DNA of 64,000 nt, taken from positions 62,001 through 126,000 of the forward strand of contig JAPJBO010000130.1 of assembly GCA_030068145.1 (NCBI GenBank), read 5' to 3'. The notes beneath the pieces were generated by a model. It saw nothing but the letters and a program-made list of their open reading frames with translations, was not told the DNA's origin and did no database searches. Positions 21,216 through 31,800 of the stretch are shown piece after piece. Source of the stretch: Diplonema papillatum (taxonomy: Eukaryota; Euglenozoa; Diplonemea; Diplonemida; Diplonemidae). Made by a program: the position numbers and the translations under genes. Position 1 is the first letter of the stretch; each line of letters begins with the position of its first letter.

Positions 21216-21761
21216 GCGGCGCGCCATCGGAAAACCTCTTGGAAACTTCGCAAGGTTTCACAACGGAGTGACACGCAACACCCGAAACGAGCTGCACCCT
21301 CTTACCTTTCTCAACCCCCCTCCATACTCAAGCCTCTACGGTCAACCGGAGACTTTAAAACACCGACCTTCTAATCCACAAATAACGCTGGAAACGAAAC
21401 CGTGGTGGAGCGGAGGGCAGATATTCGTGGGAAGAAGTGAGTAGCAGTCGGTGGAAAAATAGCCGAAATCCACCAATGCACAGCAGATCCACCCAGCCCC
21501 GGCCGGTCCGATCCACGCGGAGTGTACCGCATTTGCCCGCCGACCGACTAGCCATCGCCAAACACTAGCCGCGCAGGTAAACCAGCGATTCCCGCTGAAG
21601 TGGCGCCAATCCATCCATACTCCTTCCACGGGCTTTGCCCACGTCCCCCAGCACCCACTCCTTCCCGTCTCTTCGCGGTTCGCTCCTTTTTGGAGGCTTT
21701 TCCGGGCGCTTCTGGTGATCCTTTTTGTTTGTGGGTGGTCCTGGCTGTGACGAGCTACGGA
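21216..21761. other. No gene; box F variant
   Basis: 21333-21385 is the box F variant shared with 8470-8535 (GGTCAACCGGAGACTTTAAA). Nothing else recognised. Confidence 0.45.
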
Positions 21762-22108
21762 CAGCCGCCTGGCAAGCCAGACTCACACCCGCTGTCTCAG
21801 GTTGCGCGCTGATGGTGGTCCGCCTTGTGTGTCCGCGTCCTTGAAGGACAAACACGACGCAGTACTACCAGCAACAGTGGTGAAACTTGGACGGGATCTC
21901 TGTACCCCAAGTATGTTTCGCGCGGTGATTCCCGTACCCGTCCGTGCGGTGGCAGGGGATCGATTTCCCCGATGCTTTCCGTTGGTCTCGCAACCCGCAG
22001 AAGGAGGAACCAGAATGAGAGCTTCTCAGCGGTGTATTTTCGTTTTGTACGGAACAGTGCGGTGTGTTGAGCACATGCCCATTCCAAGCACGTTCTTGCA
22101 ATCCTCAT
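21762..22108 (+). repeat. Family E copy 5, interrupted by about 190 bp
   Basis: The left part (to about 21861) and right part (from about 22052) together make one family E copy. The inserted segment does not occur elsewhere in the window and lacks obvious inverted ends. Confidence 0.65.
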
Positions 22109-22259
22109 CCACCTTCCCCTCATCTCTTCCACCACAGCCGCCCTATTCCTCCTCCGTGTCACTCTCGCCTCGCACGGCTTCCAAATTCCCCACCTAGACA
22201 AGGAACAGGGCAAGACGAAGCTGATTGTCGTGTCATCCAACCCCGGAGCAACCTCTTTG

Positions 22260-22286
22260 GTAACTTACAACATTGTTGTAAGTTAC
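22260..22286. other. Perfect hairpin, 12 bp stem
   Basis: GTAACTTACAAC, loop ATT, then the exact complement. Confidence 0.85.
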
Positions 22287-22769
22287 TAACGTGTGCTATT
22301 AATCCAGCAGGAAATAGCTGGGCGAACCCGCTTGAGTATGTGCCGATCACGAGGCTCGACTTCACCACGTTTTGTGGGGTACGGCGCATGTCCTGCCGGT
22401 CGACTTGAGAAAAGTATCATCATCATGTAAAGCAGGGACCTACGCAAAGAGCACATTGGCGTGCGTGTTCTCGTCACACGCAGTTGCCACGGAAAGGCCC
22501 ATCGATCAAGAGAAGAAGACACTGCTCACGATTGCACATTTCCACAGCTTCCCCTGAACTCCTTCGTCCATCCTGCACACAACGGAGATGCACCTGGAAG
22601 CCTGACTCTCGACACGGAAGCGAGGACTTCCCCTCCCGCCCCATTGTACCTTCCTCTCGCGGTTCTTGTTTTTCTTTTACCTCACCTCGAGCTTGTGCAG
22701 TGACCAGTTCCTACGTCGACCTTCCGGGCGCTTCAAACGAGCGACAGCATTTCAACCGTCGAAATTTTG

Positions 22770-22985
22770 GCTACTCGGCTCATTTGGTTTCAGGCAAGCA
22801 TTGACCTTGTGCAGAACTCAAACGGAGCCAGATGTAGCACCGGAGCAACGGCCTTTTAAGTGTTCTTGCAGCGCGAAGTATCTAGTCGAATTAGGCACTA
22901 CTCGGGCCCATTAGATGACTTCATACAAGCCTGAAGCTTGTGCGGAACTCAACGGTGCCCAAGGTAGCACCAAATCAACGGTTCA
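22770..22985 (+). repeat. Direct repeat family M, copy 1
   Basis: Nearly identical to 24275-24486. It contains two related sub-units, each with TGTGCAGAACTCAA or TGTGCGGAACTCAA and ending TTCTTGCAGCGCGA. Confidence 0.85.
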
Positions 22986-24274
22986 TCAACCGTTCTTGCA
23001 GCGCGACAACTCAACAACCAAATGCTACTGCAGGCTCTTGGAGGGGTGTATTTTTTTTATCCGGCAATAGTTTCCGCCAATTTTGCCTCGGTGTCGGGTT
23101 TAGGCCCTCGGGAGGCCCTGTGGCTCGGGGGGGTTTGCAACCCCTCGCCACTCGCGCTATGTGGCACATTGGTTCGGCCTGCGGCGCGTTATGCCCAGTC
23201 GTTCGAGCTTGTCGCTGCTTGTTGCGCTGAGTCCTGAGGAACTGGGGTTGGAAGTCGGGCGGGTCTTTCAGCATCTGGTGGTACCTCGCCGTGGGCCCAG
23301 CGTTCTGTCTCTGGTCGGTCGTGTCCTATAAGGGCTGCTACGCTCCGCTCGTGGCTCGGGGTTGCAAACCCCTTTTTTCGGAAAAACAGGGGTCTTTTAG
23401 GGTCCTTTTAGGGTCCCGGCAGTTTGGCGACAAATTTTGCAGGCGTTTTATGAACCCACACCGGTGTGGATCAAACTTTCCTGGGGTTTCCGATTGTTTT
23501 TGGGTTCCCCCCCCGAGGGCCTCCCTCGGGACTAACGACACCTCGACAAAGTAAACGGAAATTATCTTGCCGAATAAATGCTTATTATGAGCCGGTCCGT
23601 CCCTATCTCTTGAAACTGCATCGAAGTGCCTGCCGCTGTTTATCACGGTGAATCACAGTCCACCACGGTCAATCAGGTCCATTCCTAGTCCCTAGAGCTG
23701 CATCGAATTGCCCGGTGCTCTATTCTTCGGTCTATCACGGTCTATCAAGAGGGGATGGGCCGGCTCATATTCTTCCTGAGCTGTTCCCCGCCACTGCACA
23801 CCCGCGCGTGTTCAGTGGTGAGTCTGAGCGGCAAGGCGGCCTTCTGTCCCAAGGATCAGCTAGCCTCAACAACGAAAGGGCTCCCTCGGATGCACAGAAG
23901 CCTGGCGGGAGTCAGAACCCCACACCATGCGCCCGCCAGGTGGCTGCAGCTGCCGCACGCGTGTTAGTTACCTCACCTCTCCCCTCTGGCCCTCGCTTTC
24001 TTCCCTCGCTGCACGCGGAAAGCAGCCGTCCGCTCGTATCCCTCGAGCGAAAGACATGGTTTCTTCCTCGCGCGGCACCTGCAGCATTCTTTTGCGTTCT
24101 TTCCCTTCGCAGGCAATACTTCGACGCAGGACAGCAACGAAGCACCGTTCACGCGCATCGAGTGCTTGGGCATAAGCGCCTCGGAGCGAATAACTGTTCA
24201 AGCGTGTCTAATCATTAACCCCATGGACGCAGGACATTTATATCTGTCGAAAGGTCCGAATCCGAGCTGGAGTT
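22986..24274. other. No recognisable gene; family N copy
   Basis: 23636-23770 is family N (TCTATCACGGTCTATCA words), present inverted at 48842-49045 and partly at 29690-29800. GTTTGCAACCCC and its complement frame 23130-23370. The open frames at 23715-24218 have no known motif. Confidence 0.5.
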
Positions 24275-24486
24275 TGGCTACTCGGCTCATTTGGTTTCAG
24301 GCAAGCATTGACATTGTGCAGAACTCAAACGGAGCCAGATGTAGCACCGGAGCAACGGCCTTTTAAGTGTTCTTGCAGCGCGAAGTATCTAGTCGAATTA
24401 GGCACTACTCGGGCCCATTTGATGACTTCATACAAGCCTGAAGCTTGTGCGGAAACGGCGCCCAAAATATCACCAAATCAACGGGT
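24275..24486 (+). repeat. Direct repeat family M, copy 2
   Basis: Starts TTTGGCTACTCGGCTCATTT like copy 1. The second sub-unit is truncated. Confidence 0.85.
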
Positions 24487-24892
24487 CGGACACCGCGTCT
24501 CCAGAAACAAGAGAAAACGACAAGTCGAAAAGGATCCATGTTGGCTGCTGCGAACTGCTACGAGTTCTTCCCAAAGAGCCCCAGGTTGATCATTTTGGAG
24601 TCATACAACTCTGAAGAGGGTTTCCCCAGAAGACTTTCTGCACCCTAGACCACCCCCTCCCCCCAAAGGACCCACTGGTCTTTTTTACTTTTGACATAGG
24701 AAGGTGTCATGGGGGGGGCCTTCACGTGGCGACACTGTTGACCGCACCTTCATCGAGTCGCGGTCGCCGATCCCCCAACCGCCAGCATCATGTACTTGAT
24801 GCGACGCGGAACAAGTGCTGACAGCACCGCCCGGCGAATGAAAGGCCACAAAAGTGGCAAATCAACCGGTCGGGGGGTGCTTAGTAGCCAAG
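24487..24892. other. No recognisable gene
   Basis: Nothing beyond short open frames and a G-run at 24711-24718. Confidence 0.4.
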
Positions 24893-25110
24893 GCCTGATG
24901 GCTGAGTGCACACCTAAGCAGGGCTGCATCCTCGTGTTGTAGCCGTGTTGTGTATAAGGCTTCGTGGGGGCCTGGTCAACCACCTCATCACAATAGGCGC
25001 AAACTTTCTCGACAGTAATTGGACAGTCGGGATGCCGGGGGCGGGTCTCCATGAAGAAGAGAAAAGTAAAGCAAGACCTGCCCCCTGCGCCTGCTGTCTC
25101 CGGCTGCTTC
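24893..25110 (-). repeat. Dispersed repeat family H, copy 2
   Basis: The best-preserved copy. The minus strand reads HPDCPITVEKVCAYCDEVV, then TQHGYNTRMQPCLGVHS in one frame, giving C-x2-C and later H and C residues. Confidence 0.65.
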
Positions 25111-25770
25111 GGCAGACGACACATACTACTACTACTACTGACGAAGGAAGGATGCGATATACATTGGAACCAGAAAGTTGTGATAGCACCGGAACAGGAC
25201 CGAAAGTCCCGTCCAAAGGACCCACAGCTCTAACTTTGGATTGGTGTGCGTTCAAGAGCAAAACCTGAGACGAAGAACAAGGTGCACACAACACTGCCTG
25301 TGAAAAACAATAAAGAGGACTAATCCCTCAAGGTTTCATATGGTCTTACACTCCCTGCGACCCCTGTACCCTAGCATCAAACATGCATGAGAGGCAGTGT
25401 CCTGCCTAAACATTAAACTAAAGATTTTCCCCTCCGTTGTAAGGGCGTAAGTGCAACACGTGTACGAAGAACCTTTCAGTTGATTGGATCCTTAGGCACA
25501 TTCTTCGGGAAGTGAGCGAAGGACTGTTCAAGCGGCTTTTCAAAACCAGCCCGAAACGACAAGCAACAACTCTCACGCAGAACCAGCCAACATAAGTATA
25601 AATTTGCTGCATTCGTGTGATTGTCAGGCCTTCGACTACCCTGAGCAACGCACTACCATAAGTAGAATCCCGGCTAATCAAGCAAGCTAACCGAATACAT
25701 CTGGTACACAACGCTGTCGCAGGCAACTGACTGAGCAATAACCGGCGAAACCACAAAGAGAAAAAAGACA
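25111..25770. other. No gene; family P copy 5 and an inverted 3' module
   Basis: 25371-25432 is family P. 25618-25664 is the reverse complement of the roughly 50 bp module found at 6022, 20238 and 45787. An ACT triplet run is at 25124-25139. Confidence 0.55.
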
Positions 25771-25938
25771 ATGAACCACGTCGTCGGCAAGATCGAGGAG
25801 AAGACGAGGATCGATCTCAACCACGACAACCGAATCGGCCACCGCCGCAAGCACCACCTCCGCAACCTGAACCCGGTGCACATTATCGCGAAGAAAGCGC
25901 ACCAGGCCGTCAGCAAAACCGAAGCGAAGTTCCGCTGA
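25771..25938 (+). CDS. Small paralogue of the D-x-N-x-D-G protein, single repeat
   Basis: 55 residues, complete: MNHVVGKIEEKTRIDLNHDN, then RIGHRRKHH. Its C-terminal 20 residues, VHIIAKKAHQAVSKTEAKFR, align over their full length with the last 20 of the gene at 20832 (ATKVAQKAQNVIHKAAAKLH), and both then stop. The loop here is D-L-N-H-D-N-R-I. It has one repeat instead of three, with Arg/His replacing the Gly/Ala-His linker, so the product is strongly basic. The A-rich leader ending GACA before the ATG differs from the AGGGGATA of its relatives. Conservation at both ends with different repeat number argues for a real gene family. Function unknown. Confidence 0.6.
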   Translation: MNHVVGKIEEKTRIDLNHDNRIGHRRKHHLRNLNPVHIIAKKAHQAVSKTEAKFR

Positions 25939-27036
25939 GGGGCCTTCGTTAGCGTCGCCCCGCTCCTTGCGTTTGATAGACAATTCTCAAGCGTGAAGGA
26001 TGCTTCGTTGCTGGCACACTCAAAGATCCAGGCCTGGAAGCCATGTTTGCTGTTTTGCCCCCACGAAACTTACCCGAACCGCGTCGACAGTACAGCCCGC
26101 ACCTCTTTCCCCACCCCGCTTGCTCCCTGCTAGGGCCGGCGCTTGCCCTCAATGTCTGTTTCTTTTGTGGTAGCATTGCATTGTTACTTGGCAGCGTACG
26201 GGCGGGCTACCGCAACTGGACGCGTGCACAAAACAGAAGAACGCGCCGTCGCAATCTTTCGCAGTCAGTGTCTCTTTGTTGCGTTAGTGGGGGAGTCATT
26301 TGCATGCAAATGAGTACCACACTATGTAGTGAGCAGCTAGTGAGTGCAATCCGAGGTGGGTTGCAGCAGTTATTGCTCATTCCGCGTCCCTCTTCTCCCG
26401 CTGTGTTGCTATTCATTCCTTCCCACTCTTCTTGAAGGAATCCTGACGCTTTGTTCGTATGCTTGGATCTGTGTACACCGCTTTGTACGTTTGAAAGCAG
26501 TCTGTCTTCCTACAACCCCCGCCAACCAGTTACTGGGAGCACAGATGAGGCTGTGCTTCGTGCTGGGTGGTTGTTCCTCTATTCCAGTTCTGACTTCTGT
26601 ATACAACGCTGTCCTTCAAAGCTCCACCGGTTTCTTAAGGTGGCCTATAGAAGGCTGGGTTGCGTTGATGCCTTCAAGGTGTTTCCATCGACTACGGCAG
26701 GACAAATCTTCTCAAGGCATTCCGCTCTCAGATGCAAAGCGCCGCACGGTGTAGGTGCTTGAAAGTAGTCGTTGGCAGCGGACTGCCTGCATCCAACCTG
26801 AAGCAGGGATGTTCCGCAACTGCGCGCAAACAAAAAAATCCCTTGGTAGGTCTCTTCCTCCTCTTTCCGTCTTGCCCCCGTTGTTTCATCCTCCCTCCCC
26901 GCACCCCCTCCGGCCGCGCTTCTCCCGTCTTTCCTCTCCGGACCTTGCACGTGAGAGACGAAGCGTCGGCGCGTCGATGCTGCCGAACCTTGCCGGGCAG
27001 CCGACAATATGCGAACGAAGCCTATACCCCCTAGCC
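25939..27036. other. No recognisable gene
   Basis: Contains the perfect palindrome CATTTGCATGCAAATG at 26297-26312. The minus-strand open frame 26645-27247 is Arg/Glu-rich without known motifs; its first part overlaps the inverted-repeat element 27037-27174. Confidence 0.45.
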
Positions 27037-27174
27037 CAGTGATGGGTGCGCACGACATGCCGTGCGCGTGTGCACGCCGTGCGTATCGGTTGAACTTTGA
27101 GTGCGTGAGCCCCTCCGAAGAAAGGTCCATCACTTTTTTGAAAATCGGCGCGCACGCGTGCGCACCCATCACTG
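27037..27174. mobile_element. 138 bp inverted-repeat element
   Basis: Perfect 18 bp terminal inverted repeats, CAGTGATGGGTGCGCACG at 27037-27054 and its complement at 27157-27174. CCTAG occurs on both sides a base or two further out, a possible 5 bp target duplication. The interior holds part of family L, a TTTGAGTGCGTGAGCCCCTC block also at 41822 and 56649 in the other orientation. Confidence 0.75.
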
Positions 27175-27267
27175 TCCTAGTCCCTCCCCCAGACTCCCAC
27201 AGCCCACCTATTTTAGTGCGTCGAATTGCCTGCTGCTGTCTTATCACAGTCTATCAGCAGGGGGGCG

Positions 27268-27345
27268 GACCGCTGTCCTGTCTGCAGACTGGTTCCGCGC
27301 GTGATGATGATCCGCCTTATGCGTCCGTGGCTTAAAGGACCGACA
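27268..27345 (+). repeat. Family E, partial copy 6
   Basis: Only the CTGTCTGCAGA to GTGGCTTAAAGGACCGA part is present. A second weak start (CAGACACTCAGGTTCCGCG) follows at 27375. Confidence 0.6.
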
Positions 27346-27469
27346 GATCCGACAGACCGCTGGTCCCATATATGCAGACACTCAGGTTCCGCGTTGGCGA
27401 TGGACCACCTTATGTGCCCGTGGCTTAGTATCCCTCTACAGGGTACCCATAAGGTATGTAGGTACATAT

Positions 27470-27832
27470 CATGCAGGGTCAAAACCTTGTGTCTTTTTGG
27501 TAAACGCTGCCGCGGGGCCGACGGCCCCCAAGAAAAAAATTGGATTTTTTTTTTAAGCCGCATGCAATGTGTGAGGAAACTGAACCGCCCCAGTAGGACC
27601 TTCTGATCATGATCATTTGCCAAATTTGCCACCTGAAACCACGTCCAGGATTTGGGCTCAGGGTATTGCGGTCAACGAAAAACGGTTTTTGCTCAACTTC
27701 ATCAAAAATCACCGCAGTATTTGTTCCATTTTTTTTTTTAAACCCCAAAAAATTTCCAGAAAAAATGGGTGGCCATTTCTTGTGGGTCTAAACCCCTGTT
27801 ACCAAAAAGACACAAGGTTTTGACCCTGCATG
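27470..27832. mobile_element. Inverted-repeat element family B, copy 3 (long form)
   Basis: Same terminal repeats as copies 1 and 2 but about 150 bp longer inside, with GCCGCGGGGCCGACGGCCCC near the left end. The extra part shares ATGGGTGGCCATTT-type sequence with the partial copy at 57170. Confidence 0.75.
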
Positions 27833-27902
27833 GTACGCACCACTACGCATGCGTATGTGTAGATACGTACCATCAGTGATGGATACCACGAGTTCGTGGT
27901 GC

Positions 27903-27985
27903 TCACACACAGGACCGAAACACGGTGCAGGCGGGACCAGCACGACGTTGAGCACATATCCCCTTCCAAGCATGTTCTTCCAACC
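27903..27985 (+). repeat. Family E, partial copy 7
   Basis: Right half only: GGACCGAAACACGGTGCAGG to CCAAGCATGTTCTTCCAA. Confidence 0.6.
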
Positions 27986-28055
27986 CCCTCCCCCTTCCCC
28001 ACGAGTTCCCCGCCCACCCCGCGGCGCGAAGACAAAAAAAGACGAGGATCCTCCC

Positions 28056-28278
28056 TTTTTTTTGTATAAGCACCTGCTTTGTAGGAAATACCTGAGGAGG
28101 CTGCCAGCTGCAAAAGATCAATGGAGGTAAATGTGCTGTAGCCCGCACGAAACACAGGTGAATCTGGGTTCAGTGGCGGGCGTGAGCGTTCAACAAAAAA
28201 GACCTGCTTTGTAGTTGTATTGTTTCTCCCCCTCTAGCCTCCTTCGAAGTAAGCACACGGCAGCCCCTCGGGTATTTC
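28056..28278 (-). mobile_element. Retroposon family A, copy 4
   Basis: Full length with T-run at the left; the right end reads CCCCTCGGGTATTTC. Confidence 0.7.
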
Positions 28279-28494
28279 TTCCGTACTACCCTCTTCGCAA
28301 AAAAATGATTCATTCCCCTTTCTGCTATGTATACCGTCACTATGACGATGGCGAGGGACAGAATTCAAGTTCCACGAGGCATCTGCAGTTGTTCTGGCCA
28401 GGCGTTTAGATCCAAATGCGGACAACAGAGTACCCATGCACACGACTTCTTCAAGGCGGTGCAAGCCCGCAAGGGCTTCTGCCCTTGCGGGCCC

Positions 28495-28745
28495 CACCAG
28501 CTCTCGCTTTCGACGACGTAGTGGACTACCGTAACGGGGAATTAGGATTCGATTCCGGAGAGGGAGCCTAAACCATCTAGTAATGGAAGGTAGGCACGGG
28601 TACGCAAATTGTCCAAAAGCAACACTGCTGAGGCAGCGACGAGAAATAAAACCTCGGCGCGTACTTAGCGTTGGAAACAATGGATGATGTCCCAACCTGT
28701 CCATGAACAAAACCTGATGCGAGAACCCGCGGCAATTCCAACAAC
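28495..28745 (+). rRNA. Small-subunit rRNA-like fragment, divergent
   Basis: AGTGGACTACCGTAACGGGG, then AATTAGGATTCGATTCCGGA with GAGGGAGCCT, follows the conserved order in the 5' domain of 18S rRNA. The end, near GAACCCGCGGCAATTCCA, recalls the universal CAGC-x-GCCGCGGTAATTCC site. The DNA between is not standard 18S, so this is either a fast-evolving rRNA piece or a decayed copy. The flanks are not rRNA-like. A perfect hairpin (28465-28492, stem GCCCGCAAGGGC) adjoins its 5' side. Confidence 0.5.
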
Positions 28746-28822
28746 GGGGACCCGTTCAGCTTCATTTCGCAGCAACACAGACAAGCGCCCCCGCCCCCAA
28801 CTATTCCCCACCCGGGGAGTAT

Positions 28823-31800
28823 ATGAAAGGGGGCACCGAGACGCAGGCCGCGAATCTGGTAGTGAGCGACCGCAAACTCACGCCGGACGATGACGTGTGG
28901 GTGGCCCCGGGGACGTTTCCGGGGGCGAAGCGTCTGTTGGTGAACGGGAAGGTCTTCGGTTGCTATGAGACCGACACAGCGACCAACGGCGCGCTGCACG
29001 CGACGCAGCTGCAGCAGGAGAAGATGGACGCGAAAGCAGGCGACGAGGTAGCTGTCGTGCCTTGGGTCCCCCCGAAGTCGCGGCACTTCGCCTTGTCGTC
29101 CGTTGTCGTTGAAGTCGTGCCGATCGACGTCGCTTCGGTTACCGTGAGCTCGCTGGTCACCGTCAACCTCCGACGGATCCTCAACGCCTTCCATTCGACG
29201 TGCGTCGGGAGGGTCGTCCATCTCAACGAGAAATTATACCTCGGAAGGGTCACCAGCACGCCGGTGTGCCTTGTGATCAAAGCGCTCGGAAGGCCGTCGA
29301 CACCGCGAGGTTTGCAACGTTTTTTTTGGGGGGCCTTTGGATTGATATATCCGACGAATACCTAACACTCGTACAAGGTTAAATAACCCCGTCGCTATCC
29401 CGAAAACATCGTAACTTCACCCCTCGCTTGCCCACCGACCCCTGCCCCCCTTTTTTCTGAAGCCGTGTCCTGAGGCGTCACGACGATTGTGACAAACACA
29501 CCGAATCACTGCCTGACCTTTCTACTTTCGATTTATGCATCATCCGTGACGGTGAAGACGAAGCAGCAGACGGAGCCAGTATACGCAGTAGGAGGAGGAT
29601 GTATTATGACTGTCGTTTGCACCTCGAACTTGTCAAACCAACGTCGACCAACGGAAGCCGGTCCAATTCCTCGTGATGGACCCGTAGACCGATGGATACA
29701 GCTCCAAGCAATTGTGTGCAGCCAGGGGATAGACCTGATATAGACACCGCGGTCCGCCGTGAGAAACAGCGGCAGACAATTCGACGCAGTTCCAGGAGAT
29801 AGGCACGGCCAGCGTAACCTGTGCAGCTCCAGTACCTGGTGATACACAGGTACCACCTTCGGACACCTGCACGGACCCTTGTATCTGGTGTGAATACACG
29901 GGCATCACTACTGAGCCAGAAGATGACGAGTGTACTTAGTTGTCGCATTGTAGAGAACACGTATTACGTGTTCCCCACAATGCTCAGGGTAGTACATGCT
30001 AATCATGTGGTTCATGTACTCAGAAGAACTCAACTCTCAGGAACAGGAAGCGTGGGCAACAAAACCGGCGGACGTCACAATATCCGGACACGCGCGGTAC
30101 TTGGTCATCGAATGTATTTGCCATTGTACATTGTCACTAGGAACCGTCAAGGCACTGGCCATCAGACCCAGCAGCGGGGAGTGCTAAAAAACTTGTTTCT
30201 TTGAAGACTCCACCTGGTCTAGGCTCCTGGTAAGTTCCCCGAAACTCTCCGAAATTCCCCGAAACTCCCCGATACTCAGCCCGGGTTTTGTGGGAAAAAG
30301 TGGGGCTGCCGGTGGGTAGGCAGGTGTACAGGTTGGTAGTTGGGTGGTTGAGTGGACAGATGGGTGGATGGGGGTGGGCAGGTCGGTGGATGGATGAACA
30401 GGTGGGTGGTTGGGTAGGCGGGTGGGTGGATGGGCGGGCAAGTGGGTGAGGTGTGCAGGTAGGTGTGCTAGTGTGCTTCGGACGCGGGCTCTCTTGAGCC
30501 GTCCGTGTTCCACCTCCTCCGATTCTCTTCCTTGGCCATCTCGACAGCTCGCAGGGCGTTTCTTAACACCGTGCGAGAGAACTCGGATGCATCTACCAAC
30601 TGTAAGTTGTTGAGGCATACCCTGCAGCCTGCGGATTCGGAGGGCCTCAAGGCGAACCAGCAGTTGCTGGAAAACCTGCAGGACCTGCCTTTGAGTCCTT
30701 AGTCTGAACAGGACGCGTCTTGTGCATGTGCGCATCATCTGCGGTTGCAACCTTCGGTACCACGAGTTTGCCATTCTTATGTCAAACTCTCCAATTCCCT
30801 CTTGGGGTTAGGTTTGGGCAAGAAGTATTCACGCCCGCCAGCTCCCGATGACCTTGCCACGTCTGTCCACGCTGCAGCAGTCACGTGTAAACCGGGCAGA
30901 CCCAGTCGTCTTCCCCCATCTGGTCCCTGAACGACGAGCACCGCTCTTGCACCCGAGTTTAGCCATCGATGATTGGAAGCCGCATCGGAAACAGTGGGTC
31001 AACCCATCCCGGAATTCTGAATTCGTGCACTCGGTTGAAAGGAGTGTCCACTTCGGAGTCCACGTTCACTTATGTGGAGAGTTGTCGAGTACGGGAGGAA
31101 CCGGAAATCTCCGGAAAGATGGTCGATGGCGGTGTTGGCGCCAGCATCCGCCGCTTCCCACGCAGCTCGCGTCTCGACTTCGGCGTCGCTTCGGGCGTCG
31201 GGGGCGAAGGCCCGCGCTTCCGTCTCTTCGCCACATCGGCATATCGTGCTGCAGGCATCCGTGGCGTGAGTTCCTGCAGCATTCCGCGATCGTCGTGCAC
31301 GTCCCGCACTGCGTCGTCCTGTGCTGCTCGCAATATTTCACGGCGAGGCCGTCCCCTGCCGCGTGGTGTGCCTCGGCAGCAGCGCGCTACCGACGCTTGC
31401 CGACGTTTGCACTCTTCGCATTTCAACTTTGTGATGTCTCGTGCACACTCTCTCGTCCTTGGTGGTGGCCTGGGCACGCCTACTTCCATGCGCTGGGTCT
31501 CCGCCGCCCACTAAATTTACCCTCTTCGGTTCGGCTTCTTCAATTTGCCCCTTCTTGCCGGAGGTGCCGTCTTCGAAGGCGTCCCACCAGCACGTCCGAT
31601 CCTTTCCTCCCCATACGTGGAAAATACGTCCATCCCCCTTCCCATCATTGAAGGCGTGCCTGTTCGTCTCCAGCTGCGACTCGAGCACGAGCATCGTCTC
31701 TGTACCCGCACGACCTCTGGTGGAACGGTTCCTGCTCTCCTTGCCGCAGCGGATCCTGCCGCTACCTGTGTCAAACCGTGTCAGCCTGTACCTCCGAGTC

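Noticed and set aside
23391..23420. TTTTAGGG twice in a row as a telomere tract
   Set aside because: Only two words, not continued, inside other sequence.
26297..26312. CATTTGCATGCAAATG as an octamer-factor binding site
   Set aside because: No evidence for such a regulator and no gene nearby; listed only as a palindrome.
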